Shown: positions 15,893 through 25,891, numbered from the stretch's first letter. The stretch: 64,000 nucleotides of DNA from Ornithinibacillus bavariensis (GCF_018333235.1 NZ_BORP01000001.1:1054001-1118000); one strand, 5' to 3'. The notes: generated by a model from the letters alone, not told the origin. Numbers and translations: made by a program.

Positions 15893-17587
15893 TTATAGTC
15901 TGAACTTACGAATGAGTTGATTTAATTCTTCTGATTGCTCCGCTAATTGCTCGGAACTAACTGCTACTTCTTCCATAGAACTCCTAACTTGTTGTGCAGA
16001 GGCAGTAGTTTGCTCTACTCCTGCAGCAGCTTCCTCAGAAATAGCTGCTATCTCCTGGATAGAGCCATTCATCTCTTGACTATTAGCTGCAATAGTTGTT
16101 AGATTATTCGTTATCGTAGAAATACCTTTAGCCATACTTGAAACAGCTTGATTGATTTTAGTAAAGGTCTCATCTGTTGCTCCAATGTTTACTGTTCCAA
16201 CCTGAACTTCTTTATACCCTTCTTGTAGGGACTCTGTCACAATTGTCGATTCGACTTGAATATTAGTCACAATTTGCGTAATATCGCTAACTGATAAAGA
16301 GACCTGCTCTGCTAGTTTTCGAACCTCATCTGCAACTACTGCAAATCCTTTACCATGTTCGCCAGCCCTTGCTGCTTCTATTGCTGCATTAAGTGCTAAT
16401 AAGTTTGTCTGATCAGCAATAGCTTTGATCACTGAAACTAGATTAGATATGTTTTGTGTATGTGTATCTAAACCTTCAACCTTCTTGACAGCATCATGAA
16501 CAATTTGATCAATTTTATACATTTGCTTGGTTGAAGATTTCATTAAGCTACTCCCTTCATCGGTTAGCTGTAATATTTCTTTTGAATCTTTTTCAATATG
16601 TTTGCTTTTCTCATTCGCTTCTTGTACACGAACTGAAAAGGAATTCATCACAGCTGATAGATCTCCAGCACTATTCGCTTGGTTTTCTGTTCCAGAAGCT
16701 AATTCGTCCATAGTGGATGCAATTTGCTCTGCACCCTCGCGTACTTCATTGGCGGATTGTGTTAACTCTATACTCTGACTAGAAACCATATCTGAAACTA
16801 CATTAATTTGGTTAAGCATCGCTCGCATATTTTCATGCATTTCATTTGTAGCAACAACTAATTGGCCTATTTCATCTCTTGTGCTTGTAACCAATGCATC
16901 TTGATGTAGATCCCCCGAAGCCATTTGCTTCATTTTGATCATTACTTTTTTTATAGGAGTGGTAATTGTTTTAGAAGTGATAATTGCGATTATCACTCCT
17001 AAAATAATCACCAGTATTGAAACTATAAAGCTAGTAACCGTACTTAAGGTTCCGTTTTTAATGACTTCCTGTCCTTGTTCAATAATAAGCTCCTCTCTCA
17101 ATTTAGCGGAATCTTTAAACCCATTGATTATCTCACTTTCTAGTGGGTTTACTTGATCCTGCATAATTCTTAAGGCTGCTTCTTTATTTCCACTGTCATA
17201 TTCTGAAAAAGCTTCATTGATTAATGTTCCCCATTCAACCTTCTTATCAATTAATGCCTTAATATCCTTTGAATCACTTAATTCCATGATTGTATCTTCC
17301 AGATTGATACTTTCCTCTATTTGCTCTTCAAATAAGTCTCTAGCATGATAATCATCATATAAAAAATATGATCGAACTAGCCCAGCTCGATTTACCATGT
17401 TAAAGGAAATCTCTTCATCAGCAATTAACAAAGGTACTTGTTTATTAATCATTTCCTTTGTATTCTCAACAGCTTTATTTATATTCGTTAAGATGAATAA
17501 TGCCAATAGTAACACTAGAACTATTACTGCTAAAAAGCCAAATAAAACCTTCGTTCTCACACTCTTAAAATTAAATAAATTCTTCAC
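15893..17587 (-). CDS. methyl-accepting chemotaxis protein (4-helix-bundle sensor)
   Basis: Membrane chemoreceptor of 564 aa. It has an N-terminal membrane helix (residues about 13-32), a periplasm-side helical sensor resembling 4HB_MCP ([24 protein letters not shown]...), a second helix (about 185-205), a HAMP domain, and a cytoplasmic signalling hairpin with the conserved tip [39 protein letters not shown]. It ends in FRL without a CheR-binding pentapeptide. Its cytoplasmic half is close to that of the chemoreceptor at 32311-34380. A SigD-like promoter precedes it (17676-17702). Ligand unknown. Confidence 0.93.
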   Translation of the reverse strand: MKNLFNFKSVRTKVLFGFLAVIVLVLLLALFILTNINKAVENTKEMINKQVPLLIADEEISFNMVNRAGLVRSYFLYDDYHARDLFEEQIEESINLEDTIMELSDSKDIKALIDKKVEWGTLINEAFSEYDSGNKEAALRIMQDQVNPLESEIINGFKDSAKLREELIIEQGQEVIKNGTLSTVTSFIVSILVIILGVIIAIITSKTITTPIKKVMIKMKQMASGDLHQDALVTSTRDEIGQLVVATNEMHENMRAMLNQINVVSDMVSSQSIELTQSANEVREGAEQIASTMDELASGTENQANSAGDLSAVMNSFSVRVQEANEKSKHIEKDSKEILQLTDEGSSLMKSSTKQMYKIDQIVHDAVKKVEGLDTHTQNISNLVSVIKAIADQTNLLALNAAIEAARAGEHGKGFAVVADEVRKLAEQVSLSVSDITQIVTNIQVESTIVTESLQEGYKEVQVGTVNIGATDETFTKINQAVSSMAKGISTITNNLTTIAANSQEMNGSIQEIAAISEEAAAGVEQTTASAQQVRSSMEEVAVSSEQLAEQSEELNQLIRKFRL

Positions 17588-17675
17588 CTATAGATACCTC
17601 TCTTCTGTAGTTTTCCTTAATGACGAGACAGAGGTTATACGTTAAAGGTACTGCCCACACTAAGACCTATCCTCT

Positions 17676-17702
17676 ATATCGAGATGGATTGCACGATTCT
17701 TA
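17676..17702 (-). promoter_or_regulatory. possible SigD promoter of the chemoreceptor gene
   Basis: TAAG, 15 bp, CTCGATAT on the minus strand; consensus TAAA-N15-GCCGATAT. Two mismatches in the -10. Confidence 0.4.
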
Positions 17703-17746
17703 ATAGTAATTGCTAAGAGATTAATTGGTAATATTATCCAAGAAAA

Positions 17747-17797
17747 CACAAAAAAGAGTAGCACCTGCAATAGTATTACAAGGAGCTAACTCTTTTT
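17747..17797 (-). terminator. motAB terminator
   Basis: AAAAAGAGTTAGC pairs with GCTACTCTTTTT (one bulge), followed by TT on the minus strand, 35 bp after the motB stop. Confidence 0.7.
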
Positions 17798-17832
17798 GTA
17801 AAGTATTACTGAATGGATAAATGAAGTAATTT

Positions 17833-18591
17833 TTATTTTTCAATTTTACCTGCAATATCGTAATTCGGTAAAATTAACACTTCAACACGACGGTTTTTGG
17901 ATCGATTTTCCGTACTATTGTTAGGAACAATAGGTTTATATTCACCATATCCCTTTGCACTAAATTTATCTGGATCAAGTTGCTTATTATCTAGAATTAA
18001 TGTCATAAAGTTAACAGCTCGCATTACACTTAGTTCCCAATTAGAACCAAACTTTGCGTTATTCATCGGAACGTCATCCGTATGACCACTAATGACAACC
18101 TGATGTGGAGGATCTGTGATCAATAGTTGGGAAATTTCTTTGGCGATTACCTTACCATCCTTATTAACATCAGCACTTCCTGGTTCAAAGGTAACATCAT
18201 TCATTATCGATATCATCAGTCCTTCTTCGGAAAGCTGTGTTGCTAGTGATTCTGTTAAATTATTTTCATGAATATAGTTATTAATTTTTTCTTGCAATTC
18301 CTGTAGATTTAGAACCTCTGTAGTTCCTTCATCAGGCTTTTCTTCCTCATTTTCTTCCTTTTCTTTGCTATCATCCTCAACCGGTATAGGTTGTTCCATG
18401 ATACCAGGACTTCCACTAGAAAATTCTGTTCTAAATACAGATGCCATCTCTTTGAACTTTTGAGTATCAATCTCACTCATTGCAAAGAGAACGATAAACA
18501 ATGCTACAAGTAGCGTCAATAAATCGGAGTAGGGGAGTAACCACGATTCATCAACATGATGATCATCATGTCTTTTCTTATTCTTCCTCAT
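17833..18591 (-). CDS. motB: flagellar stator protein MotB
   Basis: Stator subunit that anchors the ion channel to peptidoglycan. The 252-aa protein has HVDESWLLPYSDLLTLLVALFIVLFAM, with the ion-binding Asp23 in its single membrane helix, an acidic linker (about 75-95), and a C-terminal OmpA-like peptidoglycan-binding domain with VVISGHTDDVPM, NWELSVMRAVNFM and KGYGEYKPI...NRSKNRRVEVLI. It overlaps motA by 14 bp. Whether it uses protons or sodium cannot be stated from this alone; its closest visible likeness is B. subtilis MotB rather than MotS. Confidence 0.95.
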   Translation of the reverse strand: MRKNKKRHDDHHVDESWLLPYSDLLTLLVALFIVLFAMSEIDTQKFKEMASVFRTEFSSGSPGIMEQPIPVEDDSKEKEENEEEKPDEGTTEVLNLQELQEKINNYIHENNLTESLATQLSEEGLMISIMNDVTFEPGSADVNKDGKVIAKEISQLLITDPPHQVVISGHTDDVPMNNAKFGSNWELSVMRAVNFMTLILDNKQLDPDKFSAKGYGEYKPIVPNNSTENRSKNRRVEVLILPNYDIAGKIEK

Positions 18592-19369
18592 TACCCTGCT
18601 CCTGATTTAACATATCAAATTCTTTTGATGTTAGATAAGAACCAAGCTTATCCTTAACAATTTTAGCTGACTCCCCAGTGGCAATGGATATAATACCTTC
18701 GATCATGATTTCTTTAACTTCAATTTCTTTTTTAGACTTTTGCTTTAGTTTGTTTGCAAAAGGATGCCAAAGCACATATCCAGTAAAAATACCTAATAAT
18801 GTAGCAACAAAGGCAGCTGCAATAGCGTGACCAATTGCATCTATATTTGTCATATCTGCAAGTGCGGCAATTAGACCAATAACAGCACCTAAAACTCCTA
18901 ATGTAGGTGCATATGTACCAGCTTGAGAGAAAATTGCTGCACCCTCTTGATGACGCTTGTCCATTGCATCTATTTTCTCAAGAAGGACATCACGAATAAA
19001 TTCTGGTGTCTGACCGTCTACAGCTAGCTGTAAGCCAGATGAAAGAAATGGGTCATCAATTTTATCTAGTTGATTTTCTAAAGATAAAATCCCTTCTTTA
19101 CGCGCTTGATTCGCCCATTCAGAAAATAACTTAATTAGTTCTGCAATGTTTTGCTCCTTCTTTTCAGTAAAGATAATTTTTAAAAGTGCCGGAATTTTTT
19201 TAAGTGTGCTTAATGGGAAAGCTACCATGACCGAAGCGATTGTACCAGCTATAATGATTAGAAATGCTGCAGGGTTAATCAATGCATCGAGGCCAACACC
19301 CTTTAAAACCATCCCAACTCCGACAGCAATGACTCCTAGTATAATTCCTAATAATGATGTTTTATCCAT
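18578..19369 (-). CDS. motA: flagellar stator protein MotA
   Basis: Channel-forming stator subunit of 263 aa with four membrane helices. Hallmarks are the N-terminal KTSLLGIILGVIAVGVGMVLKG, the cytoplasmic loop with charged residues (RKEGILSLENQLDKIDDPFLSSGLQLAVDG), and GTYAPTLGVLGAVIGLI...IGHAIAAAFVATLLGIFTGYV, containing the conserved prolines that couple ion flow to rotor contact. It precedes and overlaps motB. A SigD-like promoter lies about 100 bp upstream. Confidence 0.95.
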   Translation of the reverse strand: MDKTSLLGIILGVIAVGVGMVLKGVGLDALINPAAFLIIIAGTIASVMVAFPLSTLKKIPALLKIIFTEKKEQNIAELIKLFSEWANQARKEGILSLENQLDKIDDPFLSSGLQLAVDGQTPEFIRDVLLEKIDAMDKRHQEGAAIFSQAGTYAPTLGVLGAVIGLIAALADMTNIDAIGHAIAAAFVATLLGIFTGYVLWHPFANKLKQKSKKEIEVKEIMIEGIISIATGESAKIVKDKLGSYLTSKEFDMLNQEQGNEEE

Positions 19370-19764
19370 CTGTAGACCCCCAATGATATTCTTCTCTTAT
19401 TCATAAATTAAAAATAACTATCCCAACACCATTGGATAGCCAAAAATGGTTGTAATTTAGACCTACTATTTATATCGTACAAAAACAGATAGTTTAAAGG
19501 GCTTTTTTAAAATTTTTGTTAGTTGCCTTTATTCTTGTCATCTAATCATTGATTTGTCTGTAAATTAATCGCAAAAAGAGACTTTCCGATTATGTATCAT
19601 TAACGACAATAATTTCTATTCCAGTTCAAGGCCAATCTTTAATTAAATGCCTCTTGACTCCGATATTATTGTTATCAAATGCTTCACATTGCAAAGTGGT
19701 ATTATTAATAGTATATTTTCTACATAAAAGTTTTGAAGGAGAACGTATTTCATGGAGGATATCA
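19370..19764. other. divergent spacer between motA and the GntR gene
   Basis: AT-rich region with the motAB promoter on the minus strand; no other ORF has a ribosome binding site. An upstream in-frame extension of the GntR gene begins at 19654 but lacks family homology. Confidence 0.5.
19472..19497 (-). promoter_or_regulatory. possible SigD promoter of motAB
   Basis: TTAA, 14 bp, TACGATAT on the minus strand; 6/8 match to the SigD -10 in the correct place, but the -35 is weak. Confidence 0.35.
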
Positions 19765-20487
19765 ATGTCATTAAATTACACTAATTCCATTCCACTACAT
19801 GTTCAATTAAAAGAAAAAATTGAAGAAAAAATCTTTACTGGTCAATATAATGATAAAATCCCAAGTGAAAGAGAATTAATGGACGAATATTATGTTAGTC
19901 GAAGCACTGTTAGACAAAGCATTGAACAGCTTGTCAGGGAAGGTATATTAGTAAGAAGGCCTGGGAAAGGAACCTTTATTGTCCTTAAACCTATCAATGA
20001 TTGGTTGGGTAGCCTCAGTAGTACTTCAGAAACGATTGAACGAATGGGAATGCAACCAGGTGCAAAGCTGATAAAAGCTGAAATTATTCCTTTAAACAAA
20101 GACATGAAGGATATCTCAGGGCTTGAAAAAGCTTATTATTTTGAACGAGTTCGTTATGCTAATAATATTCCTGTAGGTGTTGAAAGACATTATTATCCTA
20201 TTCCAATTGGGGAACAGCTTATTAAATTTGATTTAAATAAGGAAGCCTTCTATGATCTCTTAGAACGAGAACTTGGGGTGAATACGTTTCAATCAGAACA
20301 ATACATTAAGGCAGGTAAAATTAGTAAGCAAGATGCACTATTACTTAAGATTTCCCCAGCATCTAGCATATTAATTGCTGAAAGAAAGATTACCGATATT
20401 AAGGGGAACTTTGTAGAATTTGAAATTGCGCATTATCGATCAGATATGTATTCCTTTAAAATAAATCTATCAAGAAAATCTTTTTAA
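19765..20487 (+). CDS. GntR/HutC-family transcriptional regulator
   Basis: A 240-aa regulator. Residues 1-70 are the winged helix of the GntR family (IPLHVQLKEKIEEKIFTGQY, SERELMDEYYVSRSTVRQSIEQLVREGILVRRPGKGTFIV), and residues 75-240 form a UTRA ligand-binding domain (FERVRYANNIPVGVERHYYP, ILIAERKITDIKGNFVEFE). The start at 19765 is set by GGAGG five to six bases upstream. It precedes an amino-acid permease gene by 109 bp on the same strand, so it likely senses the permease substrate. The DNA target is not evident. Confidence 0.88.
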   Translation: MSLNYTNSIPLHVQLKEKIEEKIFTGQYNDKIPSERELMDEYYVSRSTVRQSIEQLVREGILVRRPGKGTFIVLKPINDWLGSLSSTSETIERMGMQPGAKLIKAEIIPLNKDMKDISGLEKAYYFERVRYANNIPVGVERHYYPIPIGEQLIKFDLNKEAFYDLLERELGVNTFQSEQYIKAGKISKQDALLLKISPASSILIAERKITDIKGNFVEFEIAHYRSDMYSFKINLSRKSF

Positions 20488-20596
20488 ACTATTTCCTCCA
20501 CTGGTACGAACATTATGACATTATTGCTAAATGGCTATTGTAAAAATTAATATTATAGTAGCGAAAAAACGGTAATTTAGTCGGAGGAATAATAGA

Positions 20597-22054
20597 ATGA
20601 AAGAAAGAATCACACTCAAAAAGTCCTATAAACAGCACTGGGTATGGGCAATTGCATTAGGCTCTTCTATCGGTTGGGGTGCGTTTGTCCAGCCCACAAA
20701 CTGGATCGCTACCGCAGGCCCTGTTGGAGCGATGGCAGGTTTTGGTATAGGTGCTTTACTAATGATGCTTATTGCAGTAAGTTATGGGTTCTTGATTAGG
20801 AGTTTCCCGGTTTCGGGTGGGGAATTCGCTTATGCATTCATTGGTTTAGGTAAGGTACACGCCTTTATTTGTGGTTGGTTCTTAGCACTTGGTTACATAT
20901 GTATTGTAGCATTGAATGCTTCTGCTTTTGTTTTAATGTTTAAATTTATATTTCCTAGATTCATAGAAAATATCCACATGTATCAAATTGCCGGTTGGGA
21001 TGTATATGGTACAGAAATTATCTTAGCTACCTTTGTTCTTCTAATATTCGGTTATTTTAATATAAGAGGAAATGGATTTTCTGGAAAAATACAATTCATA
21101 TTTTGTGTAGTTATGGTTTTGAGTGTAATAATCCTGACCTTTTTAGTAGGCGTACAGCCTGAAGCTGGACTAGCCAATATACACCCACTATTTCCAGTTG
21201 AAAAAACAGCTCTTGCTGCGATTATTTCAATCATAGCTATTGCCCCTTGGGCATATGTAGGTTTTGACAATGTTCCACAATTGGCAGAAGAATTTAGCTT
21301 TTCCTCAAAGAAGGCATTTAACCTTATTATCATTGCCTTATTTTTTTCGGGTTTATTATACATTCTAATGATTCTAGCAACCTCGATGGCACTTCCATGG
21401 AATGATTTTATATCCAAGCAGCTATTGTGGGGAACTGGTACTGTAGTAAAAAACCTATTAGGTAATTTTGGTCTAATAATTTTAGTGATAGCCGTTTCGA
21501 TGGGGATTTTTACAGGGTTAAACGGATTTATAGTTTCATCAAGCCGGTTACTATTTGCCATGTCCCGAGCAAAATTTGTGCCAAAAATATTTTCTAAGCT
21601 TCATCCTAAATACAACACACCTTATATAAGTATCCTTTTTACCATTCTAATTTCTTTGTTAGCACCATGGTTTGGGCGGCAGGCATTAACATGGGTAGTC
21701 GATATGTCATCGATAGGGGTTACAATTGCTTATTTCTATACTTGCTTTACGGCCTACAAATTATTTAAGTGGAATATGGGACCAGATTATCTTCCATCGC
21801 TCCATGAAATTTCACCTATTAAAAAAGTGCTTGCTGGTATAGGAACAATTGTTAGTATCCTGTTTTTAGGTTTACTTTTAATTCCTGGATCACCTGCCCT
21901 TTTAGGCTTTGAATCCCGCGTCGCATTAGCAATTTGGATATTACTAGGCATCGGATTTTACCTAATAAAAAGAAGAGATCTTAATACATTATCAGAATCC
22001 GATTTAAACTATTTAATACTTGGTAAATCAGATTTATCTCAAAAAAATAGCTAG
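20597..22054 (+). CDS. APC-superfamily amino acid permease
   Basis: A 485-aa transporter with about twelve helices. The first helix has ALGSSIGWGAFVQPTNWIATAGPVGA, the unwound GSxIGxG substrate-binding motif of the APC fold, and helix 6 has IAPWAYVGFDNVPQLAEEF. The latter resembles the YbeC/EutP-like branch of amino-acid/amine transporters. GGAGG lies before the ATG. It follows the GntR regulator and has its own terminator. Substrate unknown; an amino acid, ethanolamine-like amine or polyamine is possible. Confidence 0.82.
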   Translation: MKERITLKKSYKQHWVWAIALGSSIGWGAFVQPTNWIATAGPVGAMAGFGIGALLMMLIAVSYGFLIRSFPVSGGEFAYAFIGLGKVHAFICGWFLALGYICIVALNASAFVLMFKFIFPRFIENIHMYQIAGWDVYGTEIILATFVLLIFGYFNIRGNGFSGKIQFIFCVVMVLSVIILTFLVGVQPEAGLANIHPLFPVEKTALAAIISIIAIAPWAYVGFDNVPQLAEEFSFSSKKAFNLIIIALFFSGLLYILMILATSMALPWNDFISKQLLWGTGTVVKNLLGNFGLIILVIAVSMGIFTGLNGFIVSSSRLLFAMSRAKFVPKIFSKLHPKYNTPYISILFTILISLLAPWFGRQALTWVVDMSSIGVTIAYFYTCFTAYKLFKWNMGPDYLPSLHEISPIKKVLAGIGTIVSILFLGLLLIPGSPALLGFESRVALAIWILLGIGFYLIKRRDLNTLSESDLNYLILGKSDLSQKNS

Positions 22055-22064
22055 CTTTTATGAT

Positions 22065-22105
22065 TAACCTGGGACATAATTATTTCGTTCTCCAGGTTAT
22101 TTTTT
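22065..22105 (+). terminator. terminator of the amino acid permease gene
   Basis: TAACCTGG and CCAGGTTA form an 8-bp stem followed by TTTTTTT. Confidence 0.9.
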
Positions 22106-22116
22106 TGGTTTACGTT

Positions 22117-22143
22117 TAATTTTCCACCTGATAAAGCCGATAT
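22117..22143 (+). promoter_or_regulatory. SigD promoter of the double ATP-grasp gene
   Basis: TAAT, 15 bp, then a perfect GCCGATAT, 50 bp before the start codon of the gene at 22193. Confidence 0.65.
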
Positions 22144-22192
22144 AATTACTGTAAACTTAAATTTTAGTAATCATACATTAGGAGTGTAATAC

Positions 22193-24652
22193 ATGTCTAA
22201 TAGAAAACAGCTAATTCAGGTTAGTAATATTTTTAATACTTTACTTGAAGCAACAGAGCATTTTCATCAACTAATTAAACAAAAAGAATTGAACCAGAGC
22301 ATTTATATTTTTAGTTCTATAGTTGATGGTTTCACTGCAGTTGGAAGTATGGATATATTATTTAATCAAGCAGATTGGAATGAACAAAAACAGAAGGCTG
22401 AAAGGTATCTACTAGAAATTGCAGAATCAATGGAAAAAGGACATTTTATAAAAGTAAGTGAGATTCTCCAGTTTTCACTCCTACCTTTATTTAGAAAAAT
22501 AAACAAAGGAATAGAACTTGAATTAGGTGATCAAATACAAGATAAAACATACTCAATAGGAATATTTTCTTCCTATAAAAATCCACGAGAGATATATCCT
22601 AAGGAACGAATCGAAGCATTAGTCAGAGAAAGTAAAAAACAAAATACAGAATTACTTTTCTTCAGTAAAAATGATGTTGACTTTGCAAATAAAACTGTTG
22701 CTGCCGATTTCTATAATAATGGAAATTGGGAACGTGTAATTAAGCCCTTTCCTGATGTTATTAATAATGTCGGTAGTGTAAAACAAGCCCATACAGAAAA
22801 AAAGCTTAGAAGATTTATTCCATTCACAAGTTTCTTTGTCGGAAACAAATTGTCTTTACCAAAAAGAATCGTACAGCATAGAAAGTTTATTGAGTTATTA
22901 GTACCGTTTAGAGTTTGTAGTGACGAAGAAAAAATTTATGACTTTCTTGAGAAAAACGATAAAGTAGTATTTAAATATTTATTAAGTAATAGAGGAGAAA
23001 ATATTTACTTTATTACTAAAAAAAATAACAGATTTATATTATTGGATCATAAAAAAGAAAGAATCTTGAGTAACGAAGCATTTGAACAATGGATAAAATC
23101 TGTAATACTGAAAGAAAAGGATAGCTATATCATACAGAAATATATCCATACACGCACAAAGAATAATGAGCCCTATCACATACGTGCACATGTTCAAAAA
23201 GATGGTGAAGGAAAATGGGTATTAACCCATATATATCCTCGTGTTGGGAACAAGAAAAGTAACCTAAGTAACGTTGCTACAGAAGGAAGAGTAGAAAATC
23301 TTCATGATTTTATGGTTCATGAATATGGCGAAATAACAGGCTCAAAATATGAGAAAGATATCCTTCGACTTTCTATTGAAGTAGCCCAACACTTAGATAA
23401 ATTATATGATCTCGCTTTAGACGAGCTAGGTATTGACTTTGCTATTGATGAAAATGGTAAGTATTGGATGCACGAAGCGAATAATGGCCCACAAACTGCC
23501 TATCATGAAGAGAAAAGAGCTGTTAATACAATTGCATATGCAAAATATATAGCAAAAAACGGCATTTTCCATACGAACTATTCTCAAAAAATGAAGGCTG
23601 GATTCTTTCAATCTAGAACTTCAAGTCTACCTATAGCAGATTTAAATAAAAATCGCACAATAGGAATTTTAATGGAAAAGATTCTGAATGATAATTTAAC
23701 AGTAGAAATTGTTCACGCTGCACAAAGAAGTAATTTTAATTCATACTTCTTTACACCAACTGATATCGACTATGAAGAAATGGTTATAAGGGGATACTTT
23801 TATGAAGATGAAGGGCTTGTCCCAAAACAGGTTCAATTTCCAGATGTTATATTTGATCGTCTAAAGCTACGTGGAGTAGAAAATGCAAATTGGGTGTATG
23901 AAGAACTTGAAGAGATTCCTTTTACCAATGTTTGGTCGCCACACAATTACAAGCGTCTTAATTTGTATGCAATACTAAAATCGGATAATAGCATTAATCA
24001 GTACCTTTCATCTTATCAAGAAGTAAATCGGACACGAGATATTTTCCAATTCCTCGAAAAATATAGTCGAGTAATTTTACGTGAAAACAAAGCTGGATTT
24101 CCACTTTATATTTCAAGGCTATTAGATGGAAAGTACTTATTTACTAATTCTAAACCACAACAACTATATAACGAAATTCAATTATTAAATAAATTAAAAG
24201 AGTTAATTGACGAAGGAAAGTATATTGTGCAAAGGGATAATCGTTTAACTGATAATAATGAAGTCTCCTACACTATTAATCTACACATTATTAAGGATGC
24301 TACAGCGAATTGGAAGAGTTCTAGTATATATTTGGAAAGAGAAACAGACATGTTAGAAGAAATGTTTGAAGACAATATAGACATAATAATTAAGACTATT
24401 GAAGATATGTATTCCCTGGATGCAAGCAGCATTCTTTCTGATGTCAGGGATATATCTGAAAAAGTTGCAAGAAAACTTGATTCGCAATTTAGGAATATAT
24501 CGGAGCTAAATATCACTTTTGGAATACGTAGCAACAGTGAACTCTGCATCTTAGAGGTTGATCCAAGTGGCCCAAATAAAATCTATCATGCAATAGAATT
24601 AGCCGAAAATATTATGCTACTAGCTGACAATGCTACTAGAATTAATCCATAA
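22193..24652 (+). CDS. double YheC/YheD-type ATP-grasp protein with extra N-terminal helical domain
   Basis: A large 819-aa soluble protein. Residues about 15-110 form a helical domain (LLEATEHFHQLIKQKELNQSIYIFSSIVDGFTAVGS...), unlike YheC/YheD. Residues 120-460 are a YheC/YheD-like ATP-grasp ligase (GIFSSYKNPREIYPKERIEALV, VGSVKQAHTEKKLRRF, HEANNGPQTAYHEEKRA). Residues 490-819 repeat the same fold (IGILMEKILNDNLTVEIV, VFTNVWSPHNYKRLNLY-like, ILEVDPSGPNKIYH). The second copy lacks the usual Asn of the metal site. YheC/YheD are linked with spore coats, but here a SigD-type promoter and the neighbouring flagellin gene point to motility. I infer a peptide-forming or scaffold role in flagellar biology; not proven. 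Confidence 0.75.
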   Translation: MSNRKQLIQVSNIFNTLLEATEHFHQLIKQKELNQSIYIFSSIVDGFTAVGSMDILFNQADWNEQKQKAERYLLEIAESMEKGHFIKVSEILQFSLLPLFRKINKGIELELGDQIQDKTYSIGIFSSYKNPREIYPKERIEALVRESKKQNTELLFFSKNDVDFANKTVAADFYNNGNWERVIKPFPDVINNVGSVKQAHTEKKLRRFIPFTSFFVGNKLSLPKRIVQHRKFIELLVPFRVCSDEEKIYDFLEKNDKVVFKYLLSNRGENIYFITKKNNRFILLDHKKERILSNEAFEQWIKSVILKEKDSYIIQKYIHTRTKNNEPYHIRAHVQKDGEGKWVLTHIYPRVGNKKSNLSNVATEGRVENLHDFMVHEYGEITGSKYEKDILRLSIEVAQHLDKLYDLALDELGIDFAIDENGKYWMHEANNGPQTAYHEEKRAVNTIAYAKYIAKNGIFHTNYSQKMKAGFFQSRTSSLPIADLNKNRTIGILMEKILNDNLTVEIVHAAQRSNFNSYFFTPTDIDYEEMVIRGYFYEDEGLVPKQVQFPDVIFDRLKLRGVENANWVYEELEEIPFTNVWSPHNYKRLNLYAILKSDNSINQYLSSYQEVNRTRDIFQFLEKYSRVILRENKAGFPLYISRLLDGKYLFTNSKPQQLYNEIQLLNKLKELIDEGKYIVQRDNRLTDNNEVSYTINLHIIKDATANWKSSSIYLERETDMLEEMFEDNIDIIIKTIEDMYSLDASSILSDVRDISEKVARKLDSQFRNISELNITFGIRSNSELCILEVDPSGPNKIYHAIELAENIMLLADNATRINP

Positions 24653-24827
24653 TAATTAGGAGTGTAGACGAACGAATTAGAAAGAGATGTATACTCTTTT
24701 TCTTACACAGTTTTGTTTACACTCCTTTAACTATCTAAAAAGTAGTACGTGATTCACGGAATCCATGCTGTATAACCTACTGAATGATAATTTATAGATT
24801 GGAAGGATCCTTATACTTCCTCTTTAT

Positions 24828-24864
24828 GTAAAAAGCGAGAAGCCATATACATAGCTTCTCGCTT
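24828..24864 (-). terminator. flagellin terminator
   Basis: A perfect 11-bp stem (AAGCGAGAAGC arm, 10-nt loop) followed by TTTAC on the minus strand, 15 bp after hag. Confidence 0.92.
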
Positions 24865-24879
24865 ACTCATATTATGAAA

Positions 24880-25716
24880 TTAACGAAGTAATTGTAATAC
24901 TCCTTGAGGCTGTTGGTTAGCTTGAGCTAACATAGATTGTGCTGCTTGAGTTAGGATATTATTCTTAGTGAATTCCATCATTTCTTTTGCCATGTCAGTA
25001 TCTCTAATACGAGACTCTGCAGCAGTTAAGTTCTCAGCAGATGCACCTAAGTTATTGATAGTGTGCTCTAGACGGTTTTGAATAGCACCAAGGCTAGAAC
25101 GCTGTGTAGATACTGTGTTGATAGCATCATCAATTGCTTTTAATTGAGTGTCGAAATCAGTTTCTTCGAAAGCTGTAACATCAATTTCGTTTACTCCTAG
25201 AGCTTCTGCTGACATATCACCAATTGTAATATTTAATTGTTGACCACCATTTGCTCCAATTTGTAAAGTACCTTCAAACGTACCATCTAGCAATGCTTTA
25301 CCGTTAAATTCAGTACGGTCAGAAATACCTTTAGATCCAGCTTCTCCACCTAGTTCTTCAATAAGTGCAGAGATTTCTTTTTGAATTGCTGCTAGATCTT
25401 CTGGCTCTTGAGTACCAGTGTTACCAGCTTGAACAGTTAGTTCACGCATACGTTGTAGGATTGCATGAGTTTCGTTTAAAGCACCTTCAGCAGTTTGGAT
25501 TAAAGAAATACCATCTTGAGCATTCTTAGAAGCCATTTCTAAACCTTTAATTTGTCCACGCATTTTTTCAGAGATTGCTAGACCTGCAGCATCATCTCCA
25601 GCTTTGTTGATACGAAGACCTGAAGAAAGTTTTTCTAGTGAGCTTTGAACTGCACCAGTGTTAACACCTAATTGACGGTGTGCGTTTAACGCAGAAATAT
25701 TGTGATTGATAATCAT
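24880..25716 (-). CDS. hag: flagellin
   Basis: Filament subunit of 278 aa, short as in B. subtilis Hag (304 aa). The N-terminal D0/D1 region MIINHNISALNAHRQLG...LRINKAGDDAAGLAISEKMRGQIKGL and the C-terminal RIRDTDMAKEMMEFTKNNILTQAAQSMLAQANQQPQGVLQLL are fully conserved; the middle is short and variable. GGAGG lies before the ATG. A near-perfect SigD promoter and two CsrA-like hairpins lie in the 5' leader. No FliW, CsrA or FliD gene is present in the window, so the gene is separated from its usual neighbours or they are further away. Confidence 0.97.
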   Translation of the reverse strand: MIINHNISALNAHRQLGVNTGAVQSSLEKLSSGLRINKAGDDAAGLAISEKMRGQIKGLEMASKNAQDGISLIQTAEGALNETHAILQRMRELTVQAGNTGTQEPEDLAAIQKEISALIEELGGEAGSKGISDRTEFNGKALLDGTFEGTLQIGANGGQQLNITIGDMSAEALGVNEIDVTAFEETDFDTQLKAIDDAINTVSTQRSSLGAIQNRLEHTINNLGASAENLTAAESRIRDTDMAKEMMEFTKNNILTQAAQSMLAQANQQPQGVLQLLR

Positions 25717-25751
25717 AATTTTCTTACCTCCATGTAATTGTTTTATTTTTT

Positions 25752-25799
25752 GCGAGTCACATCCTTATGGCTCGCATGTATAACAACTCATCCTGAGTT
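25752..25799 (-). promoter_or_regulatory. two CsrA-type hairpins in the flagellin leader
   Basis: On the minus strand AACTC-AGGAT-GAGTT (25785-25799) and GCGAG...AAGGATG...CTCGC (25752-25775) both present AGGA in a hairpin loop, the RNA feature bound by CsrA. The ribosome binding site GGAGG just downstream could be a third contact. In B. subtilis CsrA represses hag through such paired sites. Confidence 0.6.
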
Positions 25800-25865
25800 A
25801 TTATCAAATTTGTTTTCTAAATGTTTGGCCTAAACATTTACATTCATCATGATGATGTACCATTT

Positions 25866-25891
25866 ATATCGGCACAAAAAAAATATGTTTA
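25866..25891 (-). promoter_or_regulatory. SigD promoter of hag
   Basis: TAAA, 14 bp, GCCGATAT on the minus strand; a full match to both SigD elements. The leader to the ATG is about 145 nt. Confidence 0.85.

Noticed and set aside
15577..15903. 108-aa plus-strand ORF
   Set aside because: It lies antisense to the c-di-GMP riboswitch, its terminator and the chemoreceptor terminator, and has no binding site.
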